Below, in pieces: positions 43,072 through 51,718 of a stretch of DNA of 64,000 bases. Source of the stretch: JAAZMI01 sp050948785 (GTDB lineage Bacteria; Bacillota; Dethiobacteria; DTU022; UBA8154); contig JBMNEM010000006.1 in NCBI GenBank assembly GCA_050948785.1, positions 1 through 64,000 of the forward strand, read 5' to 3'. Within the stretch, counting starts at the first letter, position 1. Each line of letters opens with the position of its first letter. A program made the position numbers and the translations under genes. The notes under the pieces were generated by a model. That model was not told where the DNA came from and searched no databases. It worked only from the letters and a program-made list of their open reading frames with translations.

Positions 43072-44118
43072 CTAACTCCGGAACTGGGGAAGCTTAACAT
43101 TCTCTTTTTTTTCAATTTCCACACGAAAATTACGATGAAATTCCAAAGAAAAGCGGATAATGTCCAGACCGCTGGTCAGAACATCAGCATCCCCTACCGC
43201 TTCAATAACCACAGGATTGGCCGGTATCTCCTTCTGGTTTACCCGGATCACCGGGCCTACACAGCGGAGCGGTGAAGTGGCAATCAGACGCTGCCCGCCT
43301 ACGGCCACTCCTTTCGCGCCCGCAGCAAAGAGCTCATTTACCACATCACGGACATCGGTATCGTGGATAAGATCGCCGGCGCTATAACCGTCCTGGGCAT
43401 CATAAAGCTTGATCACCACCCCCGGGCCGGACATCTCTGCCAGGCCGGCAGCAACCCGCAGCTCGTGCATACTGACTCGTAAGGAATCCAGCTCTTCACT
43501 CAGAGCCTGAACATAATCAAGAGGGTCATAGGGAACCAGCATGCGGCTGCGGCCTTCTTCCGCCTCAATACGGAAAACCCGCTCCGGAGCCATGCCTCCT
43601 TCAAGGTAAATATTTAAAATTTCTTTTAACGAATCCTCATGCAAAACCGGCGGATCCGCAACAACCCCGTTGCTGGAGGAAACCCGCAGGGTAAACTGGA
43701 TTTTTCCCGGTTGTCTCTGTAAGTTTTTGTCCCGATCAATGAGCACTAAAATTTTCTCCCGTAAAAGAGCATCCCATTCTTTCAGTATAGTTTCCTGGAC
43801 CTGGCGTCCATGGGTAAAAAGCAGGCTCGACAGTTCATCACCGTCTTTGGCCAGATCAAGCTCATAACAAAAAGTGGCCAGTTTTTCCTTGACGGAAGCA
43901 CGATCCTGCACCCCCAAATCCTGTGCCAGACGCTTGTTGTACTCTACTATATCTTCGATCATCACTTGCTTGGGGGCAAAACTGTCATTTTTATCCGTAA
44001 ACTGTATGTAAAGGAAGTTAAGGCTCAGCCCCACAAGAACCGTGTTGAAAATTAGGATTATGGCCACCAGGATCAGCATTTTATTGTCGACAACGACATA
44101 GCCGGAACCCGGTTTCAT
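43072..44118 (-). CDS. DUF881 membrane-anchored protein
   Basis: The ATG at 44118 is chosen because GGGGGAG lies just upstream; the frame runs 34 codons further back into dgkA in a frame that would overlap it. About 348 residues: one N-terminal membrane helix (about 14-36), an outside coiled-coil part (YVQALSEELDSLRVSMHEL) and the DUF881 core (GPGVVIKLYDAQDG, VVNELFAAGAKGVAVGGQRL). In Bacillus, YlxW/YlxX proteins of this family sit with division genes; here it is placed among era-cluster genes, which is unusual. Function unknown. Confidence 0.8.
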   Translation of the reverse strand: MKPGSGYVVVDNKMLILVAIILIFNTVLVGLSLNFLYIQFTDKNDSFAPKQVMIEDIVEYNKRLAQDLGVQDRASVKEKLATFCYELDLAKDGDELSSLLFTHGRQVQETILKEWDALLREKILVLIDRDKNLQRQPGKIQFTLRVSSSNGVVADPPVLHEDSLKEILNIYLEGGMAPERVFRIEAEEGRSRMLVPYDPLDYVQALSEELDSLRVSMHELRVAAGLAEMSGPGVVIKLYDAQDGYSAGDLIHDTDVRDVVNELFAAGAKGVAVGGQRLIATSPLRCVGPVIRVNQKEIPANPVVIEAVGDADVLTSGLDIIRFSLEFHRNFRVEIEKKENVKLPQFRS

Positions 44119-44150
44119 CTCTAAAACAGCTCCCCCTCCGTAAATAATAC

Positions 44151-44513
44151 TTAATGGAGATCTTTTAACCTGTCGGCGAAAACGATATAGCCAACAACAA
44201 GTGCAAATAAAGCTGCACATAAAACCGCACCGGCCGCCACATTTTTAGCCAGGCGCGCCAGCGGGTGAAATTCTTCTGTTTTCAGATCAACGGCGGCCTC
44301 CAAAGCCGTATTCAACATTTCAGCAATCAGGACCAGCGCGATAGCTGTGAGCACAAAAAGAAGTTCAAGCCTTTCCACTTTAAAATAAAAAGAAGCCGCC
44401 AGGGCGATTATGGCACTGATTAAATGCAGTTTCATATTTTTTTCCCTGCGCAGGGCACAAAAGATACCCTGCAAAGCATCCATCAAGCTGCGTATAAATT
44501 GTTTGCGTTTCAT
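44151..44513 (-). CDS. dgkA: Diacylglycerol/undecaprenol kinase
   Basis: Small membrane kinase of 120 residues. In Gram-positives the substrate is mainly undecaprenol, recycled as lipid carrier. Conserved sequence: AEMLNTALEAAVDL (about 64-77) with the catalytic glutamates, AKNVAAGAVL, and three membrane helices. It sits between ybeY and the DUF881 gene. Confidence 0.93.
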   Translation of the reverse strand: MKRKQFIRSLMDALQGIFCALRREKNMKLHLISAIIALAASFYFKVERLELLFVLTAIALVLIAEMLNTALEAAVDLKTEEFHPLARLAKNVAAGAVLCAALFALVVGYIVFADRLKDLH

Positions 44514-44602
44514 AACTCCATCATCCTGTAAAAGGCTTTCAGAATTTCATTGCTTTTCCTGTCAGGCAGCTCCCTCTTCGGGTTAAGACAAATTCCCACT
44601 TT

Positions 44603-45049
44603 TCACAGTTTAAATTTTTTAAGAACCAGTTCTTTCTTTGCCAACATCTCTTGTTCCGCTTCTTTTGTTTCATGATCGTATCCCAGTAAGTGCAGTATAC
44701 CATGTATCGCCAGGAATGCAATCTCCCGCCGCAACGTATGTCCGTAAACTTGGGCCTGCTCCTGCGCTTTTTCCACAGAGATAACGACATCACCGAGAAT
44801 TTTTTCCTCTTCCAGTGCAGTGGTGTTATCTTGCAAGTTAAAAGCCAAAACATCGGTCGGACAATCATCACCCCTGTAAGTAAAATTTAATTCCTGAATA
44901 TAGCCGTTGTCTACAAGAATAATACTGACCTCACATTCCTGAGACTGCCCTTCCAATCGCAAAATTAAATTACCCACCTCTTCCAGCAAAAATAACTGAT
45001 CCGCTGAAATTTCAATAATATCCTGTATATTAGTAACCAGAACTGCCAC
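44603..45049 (-). CDS. ybeY: Endoribonuclease YbeY
   Basis: Metal-dependent RNase involved in 16S rRNA 3'-end maturation and ribosome quality control. The 148 residues end with the zinc motif HGILHLLGYDHE (about 115-126, three histidines). NFTYRGDDCPTDVLAFNL is also characteristic. It starts one base after the PgpH gene stop; translation is probably coupled. Confidence 0.95.
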   Translation of the reverse strand: MAVLVTNIQDIIEISADQLFLLEEVGNLILRLEGQSQECEVSIILVDNGYIQELNFTYRGDDCPTDVLAFNLQDNTTALEEEKILGDVVISVEKAQEQAQVYGHTLRREIAFLAIHGILHLLGYDHETKEAEQEMLAKKELVLKKFKL

Positions 45050-47164
45050 TTATTTTTTCCCCCTCTCCAGATCCGCTCTTAATTCCTTTTCTGGATATTC
45101 AATTCTCTGGTGAAAAACTCCCGCGAGAATGTGGACGAAAGTATCCCCGATTTTATCCAAATCCTTCAAAGTCAAAGGTGCTTCATCCAGCTGCCCATCG
45201 TTTAGCTTTTCCTTAATAATCTTTCTAACCATACCTTCAATCCTCCCGGCTATCGGGCGTGATAAGGAACGTACCGCGGCCTCTACAGCATCAGCCAGAA
45301 GAATGATCGCGGCCTCCTTGGTTTGCGGTAAAGGACCTTCATAGCGAAATTCCTCCTCCGTAACCGCGATCCCCTTGTCTTCTTTATCTGCTAACTGTTG
45401 ATAAAAATATCCAATTAAACTTGTCCCATGGTGCTGTTGAATAATTTCGATCACGGGAAACGGTAGTTTGGCCTCCCGGGCAAGCTCTAAACCATCTTTA
45501 ATATGGGAACGGATAATCAGCGCGCTGAGGTAGGGGGAAATTTTGTCGTGAGGGTTATCACCCGTAAACTGGTTTTCGACAAAAAGGTAGGGGCGCTTTA
45601 TCTTGCCGATATCATGATAAAACGCCGCCACCCGGGAAAGAAGGGGATCAGCTTTGATCGCCTCTGCCGCCGCCTCGGCAAGGTTTCCAACGACGATACT
45701 GTGATGATAAGTGCCGGGAGTCTCTAGCAGCAACTTGCGCAGCAGAGGGTGGCCCGGATCGGCCAATTCTAATAGCGTAACAGCGGTTGTCAAACCAAAG
45801 GCGCTTTCCAGGTAGGGCAAGAGACCAATCGCCATTACGGAGGAAAAAAGACCGTTTCCCAGGCCCGCAAGGACAGAAATGCTGAATTCTCTCAAAAAAT
45901 CATATTCCAGCTGAAAACCCCTGTTGAGAAGGAGCAGGGCGGTAATACAGAGAATATTGACCCCCCCGACATAAATACCCGCCCTGGTAAGATCGGAACG
46001 CCTCTGCAGGCGGGAAACACTGCATATTGCTACCAGACCGCTAAACAAAGATACAATTATATAATTAAATTCCCCATCAACAACAAATCCAAAAAGCAGT
46101 GCCATAATCATACTGATCAGTACTGCCAGACGGGGCTCAAAAAGAACGGCAATCAGTATTGCACCCATAGCCATGGGCATTAAATAACCGGAAAAGTAAC
46201 GCATCGCCAGGCCAAGCACAAGCGTTAAAACGACAATCAAACCCAGCAAGGAAAGCGAAGTGAAACTGTCATAAATATCCCTGTTAAAAAGATAAAGATA
46301 TAATATTACTAAAATAAAAATAATAGCAAGTATAAAGAAAAGTCCGGCATACCCTCCCCGGTTAATACGCGACCCCAGCAACCCCAGGTCTTTTAGTTGA
46401 GCGATATGCTTCGCGGTGATTTCCTCCCCTTCTTGCACAATCAAGGATTTTTTTAAAATACGGACCGGCTCTACCGCCTGCCTGGCCGCTTCTTGGTTTG
46501 CCTTTGTCGCCACTGCGTTAAAGATCATATTGGGTTGAATAAGAGGGGTAAGCAATCTTTCCGTTCCTTGCCGAATCTCCAGACTGAAAGGCAACAAACC
46601 CGTTTCCTGTAAAACCTGATTCAAGGCATCCTGCTTTCCTTCCTGTCTAATGCCTTTGGACATGACCTCCTCAAAGATCTTTTCTATTCTGGCCTGCAGC
46701 TCGTTCAGGCTGTCATGGTTCTGCTCTAAAAGAACACGAATAAACTCCTCCGGCAGCAGGACATCCGGATTTTCTTTAAAAAACAAGGCTGCCCTGTCCT
46801 CCACGCCGTCATCTTTTAAGTTTTTAATTCTCCTAATTTCTTCAAAGAAATGGACCAGAAAAGTTTTCCCCTCTTCCAAAACATCAGGAACATGGTCATA
46901 AACCTCCGGAACAGCAACAGCTGCTTCTTCCCGCAGCATGTTTGTAGTAAAGGTGTCAATCACTTCTCTGTGGGCAATAATCCTTTGCGGGCTGGGCATC
47001 CCCAACTCCACAGAAACCCCCAGAGGCATAATGGAAAAAAGGAGAAAAAAATATATGAAGATAAAAAGGCCGGCCCCCAGAAGAAATCTCCGGCCTCCTT
47101 TACTTTTGATCAAGAAATAAAAATCACTTAAAAATACTTTGGCTTTAATCCATAAATGCAGCAT
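45050..47164 (-). CDS. pgpH: 7TM-HD protein, cyclic-di-AMP phosphodiesterase (PgpH/YqfF type)
   Basis: Membrane enzyme expected to degrade cyclic di-AMP. The 704 residues comprise an N-terminal membrane helix, a 7TMR-HDED outside domain (about 50-255), seven membrane helices (about 270-460) and a cytoplasmic HD domain with ETPGTYHHSIVVGNLAEAA, FYHDIGKIKRPYLF near 510 and IQQHHGTSLIGYFY. It lies 1 nt from phoH and ybeY on either side. Confidence 0.93.
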   Translation of the reverse strand: MLHLWIKAKVFLSDFYFLIKSKGGRRFLLGAGLFIFIYFFLLFSIMPLGVSVELGMPSPQRIIAHREVIDTFTTNMLREEAAVAVPEVYDHVPDVLEEGKTFLVHFFEEIRRIKNLKDDGVEDRAALFFKENPDVLLPEEFIRVLLEQNHDSLNELQARIEKIFEEVMSKGIRQEGKQDALNQVLQETGLLPFSLEIRQGTERLLTPLIQPNMIFNAVATKANQEAARQAVEPVRILKKSLIVQEGEEITAKHIAQLKDLGLLGSRINRGGYAGLFFILAIIFILVILYLYLFNRDIYDSFTSLSLLGLIVVLTLVLGLAMRYFSGYLMPMAMGAILIAVLFEPRLAVLISMIMALLFGFVVDGEFNYIIVSLFSGLVAICSVSRLQRRSDLTRAGIYVGGVNILCITALLLLNRGFQLEYDFLREFSISVLAGLGNGLFSSVMAIGLLPYLESAFGLTTAVTLLELADPGHPLLRKLLLETPGTYHHSIVVGNLAEAAAEAIKADPLLSRVAAFYHDIGKIKRPYLFVENQFTGDNPHDKISPYLSALIIRSHIKDGLELAREAKLPFPVIEIIQQHHGTSLIGYFYQQLADKEDKGIAVTEEEFRYEGPLPQTKEAAIILLADAVEAAVRSLSRPIAGRIEGMVRKIIKEKLNDGQLDEAPLTLKDLDKIGDTFVHILAGVFHQRIEYPEKELRADLERGKK

Positions 47165-47165
47165 T

Positions 47166-48170
47166 TTATCCTGATCCCCGGTTTTTTACATCCTGATATT
47201 TTTCGTAGGCCTTAATAATTTTTTGCACCAGATTATGCCGAACCACATCCTGGTCACTTAAATAAATAAAAGCTATCTCCGGAATATCTTTTAAAACACT
47301 CATAATTTCAACTAAACCGGAAAACTGGGCCCGGGGAAGATCTATCTGGGTGATGTCCCCCGTGATTACAACCTTGGAACCAAAACCCATCCGGGTCAAA
47401 AACATCTTCATTTGTTCGGGAGTGGTATTTTGAGCTTCATCCAAAATTATAAAAGAATCGTCCAGTGTTCTTCCCCGCATATAGGCCAGCGGGGCAACCT
47501 CAATAACTCCTTTTTCCCTGTACTTCAAAAAGCTTTCCACGCCCATTAAATCATAAAGAGCATCATAAAGGGGACGCAGGTAAGGATCAACCTTATCGTG
47601 CAAATCCCCGGGCAAAAAACCAAGGTGCTCCCCGGCTTCCACGGCAGGCCTGGTTAATACCAGCCTCTGCACAATTTTATTCTTTAAAGCAAAAACAGCC
47701 ATCGCCATCGCCAGGTAGGTCTTACCGGTCCCAGCCGGGCCTATACCAAAGACAATCTCATAACCACGTAAGGCTTCCACGTATTTTTTTTGGCCCAAAG
47801 TCTTGGGACGGATTTTTTTACCCCGGTCGGTAACAAGAACAAAGTCGTTAAAAAGAGATTTGATTTCCCGGCCTTGTCCCCCCTTGGCAAGCTTCAAGGC
47901 ATAAATAAATTCCGGAGTCGTTAAAAAATGCCCTCCTCTGATTACAGCCAGAAGTTCTTGAAAAAGAGTATATACTCTTTCCACATCTTCTTTTTTACCC
48001 TGGAAGGTAAGCTCGTCTCCCCGGGGAATAATTCTCACCATAAAGCTTTCTTCCACCAGGGAAATGTGCTCATCAAATTTTCCGAGCAAGGGGAAAACTT
48101 CATCCATGTCCTTTAAATAAAGCTTGGATTCTTCTTCATACTCCTCCGTCAAGAAATAAGTTCCCTCCAC
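47166..48170 (-). CDS. phoH: PhoH-family ATPase
   Basis: A 334-residue P-loop protein, probably an RNA-associated ATPase/helicase. It has a KH-like N-terminal part (about 40-95), Walker A FGIGPAGTGKTYLA near 140-153, the TRPAVEAGEHLGFLPGD segment and Walker B FIILDEAQNTT near 240, and ITGDITQIDLP. Often linked to ybeY. Its 5' end overlaps yqfD by 35 nt; a later start is possible but none has a better ribosome binding site. Confidence 0.94.
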   Translation of the reverse strand: MEGTYFLTEEYEEESKLYLKDMDEVFPLLGKFDEHISLVEESFMVRIIPRGDELTFQGKKEDVERVYTLFQELLAVIRGGHFLTTPEFIYALKLAKGGQGREIKSLFNDFVLVTDRGKKIRPKTLGQKKYVEALRGYEIVFGIGPAGTGKTYLAMAMAVFALKNKIVQRLVLTRPAVEAGEHLGFLPGDLHDKVDPYLRPLYDALYDLMGVESFLKYREKGVIEVAPLAYMRGRTLDDSFIILDEAQNTTPEQMKMFLTRMGFGSKVVITGDITQIDLPRAQFSGLVEIMSVLKDIPEIAFIYLSDQDVVRHNLVQKIIKAYEKYQDVKNRGSG

Positions 48171-49380
48171 TTCCTAAAGAAATTTGGGGGATAACGATAT
48201 CCTCTAATGTTTCAAACATTGCACGGCAGCCAACTGTCCCTAGTTCATAAAAATAATATTCGCTGGCCATTCTTTTTTTAATCACAGTTCCCCGGGAAAG
48301 CTGGGCACCAACCTTCTTGAAGGCTTCACTCCTGGCTTGCTGCAAAGCTTCCTGCGGAGAAACAGGCTGTATTTCTACCTCAAATTCCCAATAGTTATTA
48401 TTTAGTAATTCGACAGGCAGGCAAAGATTCCTCCATGCAAAGGTCCGTTTAATTTTTTCCAGCTCGTAATTACGGTAAGGAGAATTTTGGAAACCCCAAA
48501 GTAGATATTCCCGATCTTTGATCCGCAGGGAAAAGGAACGGGAATGAACACCCGTTTTTCTTTTTATTACCCTGTACAAAGGCGCTTCCGCATAGCTTTC
48601 ATACCAGACAAGGGCTTCAACTTTTCCCTTCGGCCGGACATCTATACTTTTTTCTACAGGTTCTCCATTATTCTCCTCGTTCTCCTCTTCAATTGTCACT
48701 TTTCCGGAAATAAGCACCTGGCCTTTTTGTACAGTATCCCCAATATCAACAACAGCTTCCCCGGCCAGAACCAAAATATCCACAACAAGCCCATCTTTGG
48801 CGGCAATCAGGTTGGTGACCACTTCTTCTGGAGGAGGTTCTCCCTGCCGCTCAATAACCTGGACATTCAGGCAAACACCATCCAAACTGACCCCTACCCA
48901 CTGCAGCCCCTCCAGCTCCAAAAGAAGTTTTCTTTCCAGGTCGGAAAGATCAACGTTGCTCTTCAGTACGCCTTTACGGACACCGCTATTTTCTAAAATA
49001 GCGGCAACTTTGCCGGTGTTCACACCTTCGTTTCCCTGAATATTAATCTGCCAAATAAACTGCGATAATAAATACTGCGTAAGACAAAAAAGAATAATCC
49101 CAACCAGTAACCCTTTCCGGCGCCAACCCTGCAGCAGGATAAAGGGTGTTCCCTTTTTTTGCAGTATTTTTACCCTGCAGCCGGTTTTTTTGAGAAGGGG
49201 ACGCAGGCGTTTAAAATCCCGGGGCCTGATTTTTACCGTTACTGTATTCGCTTGGTAGTTCAGGTCCCAAAAATAGATCCTGTTTTTTACTGTTAAATTT
49301 AAAAGCCTCGCTATCCCCGGCCCCTGCAGGGAAATAAGCAAATACCCCGGCCAGAGCCCCCTTCGCTCCAGCACAGCCAA
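48136..49380 (-). CDS. yqfD: Sporulation protein YqfD
   Basis: Membrane protein of 414 residues, needed for sporulation in B. subtilis. A cytoplasmic N-terminal part is followed by one membrane helix (about 90-112) and a long outside domain with NIQGNEGVNTGKVAAILENSG, GVCLNVQVIERQG and a lipoyl-like turn (GEAVVDIGDTVQKGQVLISG). It shares a transcript with yqfC and phoH. Expression in the mother cell under sigma-E is known in Bacillus; the promoter here is not clear. Confidence 0.93.
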   Translation of the reverse strand: MAVLERRGLWPGYLLISLQGPGIARLLNLTVKNRIYFWDLNYQANTVTVKIRPRDFKRLRPLLKKTGCRVKILQKKGTPFILLQGWRRKGLLVGIILFCLTQYLLSQFIWQINIQGNEGVNTGKVAAILENSGVRKGVLKSNVDLSDLERKLLLELEGLQWVGVSLDGVCLNVQVIERQGEPPPEEVVTNLIAAKDGLVVDILVLAGEAVVDIGDTVQKGQVLISGKVTIEEENEENNGEPVEKSIDVRPKGKVEALVWYESYAEAPLYRVIKRKTGVHSRSFSLRIKDREYLLWGFQNSPYRNYELEKIKRTFAWRNLCLPVELLNNNYWEFEVEIQPVSPQEALQQARSEAFKKVGAQLSRGTVIKKRMASEYYFYELGTVGCRAMFETLEDIVIPQISLGSGGNLFLDGGV

Positions 49381-49404
49381 ATCTTTAACCCGCCTTTCTC
49401 CAAA

Positions 49405-49716
49405 TCACTGATATTCCAGGGAACGAATCTCCCCTTCGATAAAAATTTCTTCACCAAAAAAATTTTTAATGACCAAGTCTTTACCTTTAATAATAATCTC
49501 GCCGCCCCTTATTTTCAGACGCAGCAATTCATCACTGTATTCAATAATGCCACCATAATTTTCCAGATAGAGCTGTACATTGCCTATTAACGTCACCCGG
49601 GGCAAATTTAAAAGAAGTTCTTTGGGTAGTTCAAAAAAATCAGCCAGGCTTTCCGACCATTTTTTCTTTTTTTCCCCGAATTCCTTACCCCTCAAAAAAT
49701 AACGCCTCCTAGTCAT
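49405..49716 (-). CDS. yqfC: Sporulation protein YqfC (YabP family)
   Basis: Small beta-rich protein of 103 residues. Conserved core: LPRVTLIGNVQLYLENYGGI and LLRLKIRGGEIIIKGKDLVI. The lysine-rich N-terminus is variable. It is the first gene of yqfC-yqfD-phoH. The 5' flank has CATAAATT about 25 nt before the ATG, a loose match to a sigma-E -10, but no convincing -35. Confidence 0.92.
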   Translation of the reverse strand: MTRRRYFLRGKEFGEKKKKWSESLADFFELPKELLLNLPRVTLIGNVQLYLENYGGIIEYSDELLRLKIRGGEIIIKGKDLVIKNFFGEEIFIEGEIRSLEYQ

Positions 49717-50085
49717 TTTCTCTACCTGTTTATTAAAATTTATGCTTTAATTATAAGGTTATGCCACCTGATGGGATGCCCATACTACAAAATACCGGGT
49801 AAAAAAAACAAAGCGCTGTTACTATCCAGGAAATAAAGGCTGAAGCACGGGACGGTTCAAGCGTCCCCGCAGCGCAACACAGGACCTGAAGGGAAGAAGA
49901 TATAACCGCCTCCCCATGCTCGCCGCCCGGTCGCAAACAACCTGTTGACCTGAGAGTAGTTACAGCACGTTCATTAAAACAGCTTTGAAAGCAGCTTTGT
50001 TCTGCCAACCTCTGTACAACGAACTGCTTTCATAAAAGTGATTTTGTGAAGTCGGAATAAAAAGTGTTCATAAAGCAAATATTTG
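49717..50085. other. Spacer between yqfC and the floA operon
   Basis: Contains an 85-codon minus-strand frame (50008-49751) with a cysteine-rich product and no recognisable domain or good ribosome binding site, which I do not accept as a gene. GGGACG/CGTCCC arms at about 49850-49870 make a hairpin without a T run. An AT-rich palindrome AGCAAATATTTGCT (50074-50087) covers the stop codon of the next gene. Confidence 0.4.
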
Positions 50086-50601
50086 CTATTTTTTCACCCT
50101 GGCGGAATGGAAAGGTCTCCGGGCACGTGGAGGAGAAAGGACCTCCAGAGCAACTATACTCAAAGCGAGATTATCCCCTTTTAGCAGTCTCGCCAGTTCA
50201 TATTCCCGCTTATGCCGGATAACTTTCTCCTGACCTTCTTTCCTGGAGGAGACAGGAACTTCCCGCCTCATAGCCGCTACCTGCCATAAAGGCTGACTTT
50301 CATCCCCCGGAATTTCATCCTCGAAAAACAAGGGTTGCAAACTTGGTTTGGCCACGGCCATCTCCCCGGGCGCTGTTTCTTCTTTGTCCTCCAAACCTTC
50401 CCGGACATCCATGACCCCGCCTTCTGTTTCCTGCGGATTTTTCTCCTTTCGAATATCAAATAAATCGGGAGGCAAGGGAGGTCTGAGAGGCCGTCTCTGG
50501 GGTGGTAACGGCTTTCCCCCCCCACCCCGAAAAGACTGAAAAAGAGAAGAAAGGACCTTCAGCACAATCAAAAGAATGATCAGTTCCATGCGTCCATACA
50601 C
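50086..50601 (-). CDS. Hypothetical protein downstream of floA
   Basis: A 171-residue protein. It has one hydrophobic N-terminal segment (about 6-23, ELIILLIVLKVLSSLF), a proline- and arginine-rich linker (PQRRPLRPPLPPD), an acidic, low-complexity middle, and a compact end ELARLLKGDNLALSIVALEVLSPPRARRP, which looks like the conserved core. I recall similar tails in uncharacterised Clostridial proteins beside floA. Its position suggests a role in flotillin membrane domains; that is inference. Confidence 0.6.
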   Translation of the reverse strand: MYGRMELIILLIVLKVLSSLFQSFRGGGGKPLPPQRRPLRPPLPPDLFDIRKEKNPQETEGGVMDVREGLEDKEETAPGEMAVAKPSLQPLFFEDEIPGDESQPLWQVAAMRREVPVSSRKEGQEKVIRHKREYELARLLKGDNLALSIVALEVLSPPRARRPFHSARVKK

Positions 50602-50627
50602 ACCTCTTCAGATTTGGTTAATCTCTT

Positions 50628-51629
50628 TTACTTGCGACCCGGATTCTCTTCATCATTATCCGCTTTACCCAGTTTGGAAATAGAATCCCGCATCTGGGTA
50701 TCAGCAAAAATATTTTGCAGGTTATAATAATCCATGACACCGAGTTTGCCTTCACGCAGGGCCTGGGCCATGGCTTCAGGCACTTCTGCTTCGGCCTCCA
50801 CAACTTTGGCGCGCATCTCCTGCACGGCCGCTATCATTTCCTGCTCTTTGGCCACAGCCATGGCCCGCCTTTCCTCGGCCTTGGCCTGGGCAATACGCTT
50901 ATCGGCCTCCGCCTGATCTGTCTGCAGCTGTGCCCCGATGTTTTTGCCCACATCCACGTCCGCAATATCGATCGAAAGAATTTCAAAAGCCGTGCCGGCA
51001 TCGAGGCCCTTGTTCAACACCGTGTGAGAAATCATATCGGGATTCTCCAAAACTTCCTTGTGACTTCCGGAAGAACCAATGGTGGTGACAATCCCCTCCC
51101 CCACCCGGGCGATAATCGTTTCCTCTCCTGCACCCCCGACCAGGCGATCGATATTGGCCCGGACTGTCACCCGTGCCTTGGCCTTGACTTCAATGCCATC
51201 CTTAGCTACCGCGGCCACTACAGGAGTCTCAATAACTTTGGGGTTTACACTCATCCGCACCGCCTGCAGAACATCCCTGCCGGCCAGATCTATTGCCGCC
51301 GCTCTTTCAAAGCCCAGCTCGATATTCGCTCTTTGGGCAGCGATGAGAGCGTTGACGACTTTATCGACATTACCGCCGGCCAGGTAATGGCCCTCCAATT
51401 TATTTACATTTAACTCCAACCCGGCCTTGGTTGCCTTGATCAGTGGTTCGACGACTTTAGCGGGGATGACACGCCGCAAACGCATCCCGATTAGCGTAAC
51501 GATACTGACACGCACGCCAGCAGCCAGAGCAGCGATCCATAATCTCAAAGGTATAAAACTGAATAAAATAGAAAAACCGACAATAATAAGCACAAGCAGG
51601 ATCAAAAAAGGTAAAAAACCGTCCACCAT
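50628..51629 (-). CDS. floA: Flotillin-like protein FloA
   Basis: Membrane-domain organising protein (YqfA). The start is taken at the ATG at 51629 (or 51635), where GGAAAGGATG lies upstream; the frame reaches back to 51710. About 333 residues: an N-terminal hydrophobic hairpin (FLPFLILLVLIIVGFSIL and the following helix), an SPFH-like domain (AGLELNVNKLEGHYLAGGNV, AVAKDGIEVKAKARVTVRAN), and a C-terminal alanine/glutamate-rich coiled coil (about 230-300). It is made together with the NfeD protease-like protein encoded just upstream, the usual partner pair. Confidence 0.95.
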   Translation of the reverse strand: MVDGFLPFLILLVLIIVGFSILFSFIPLRLWIAALAAGVRVSIVTLIGMRLRRVIPAKVVEPLIKATKAGLELNVNKLEGHYLAGGNVDKVVNALIAAQRANIELGFERAAAIDLAGRDVLQAVRMSVNPKVIETPVVAAVAKDGIEVKAKARVTVRANIDRLVGGAGEETIIARVGEGIVTTIGSSGSHKEVLENPDMISHTVLNKGLDAGTAFEILSIDIADVDVGKNIGAQLQTDQAEADKRIAQAKAEERRAMAVAKEQEMIAAVQEMRAKVVEAEAEVPEAMAQALREGKLGVMDYYNLQNIFADTQMRDSISKLGKADNDEENPGRK

Positions 51630-51718
51630 GATCATCCTTTCCGTGTATAATTGCAAAAAAACATTGCTGAAATAATCAAACATTACTGATAATCGAAACA
51701 GCTCTTCCAAGAAAAATG

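Noticed and set aside
49751..50008. 85-codon minus-strand ORF between yqfC and the floA operon
   Set aside because: Unusual composition with many cysteines and arginines, no clear ribosome binding site and no known domain.
50715..51413. Plus-strand frame of 232 codons within floA
   Set aside because: Repeat-like antisense translation of the alanine/glutamate-rich coiled coil; floA itself is clear.
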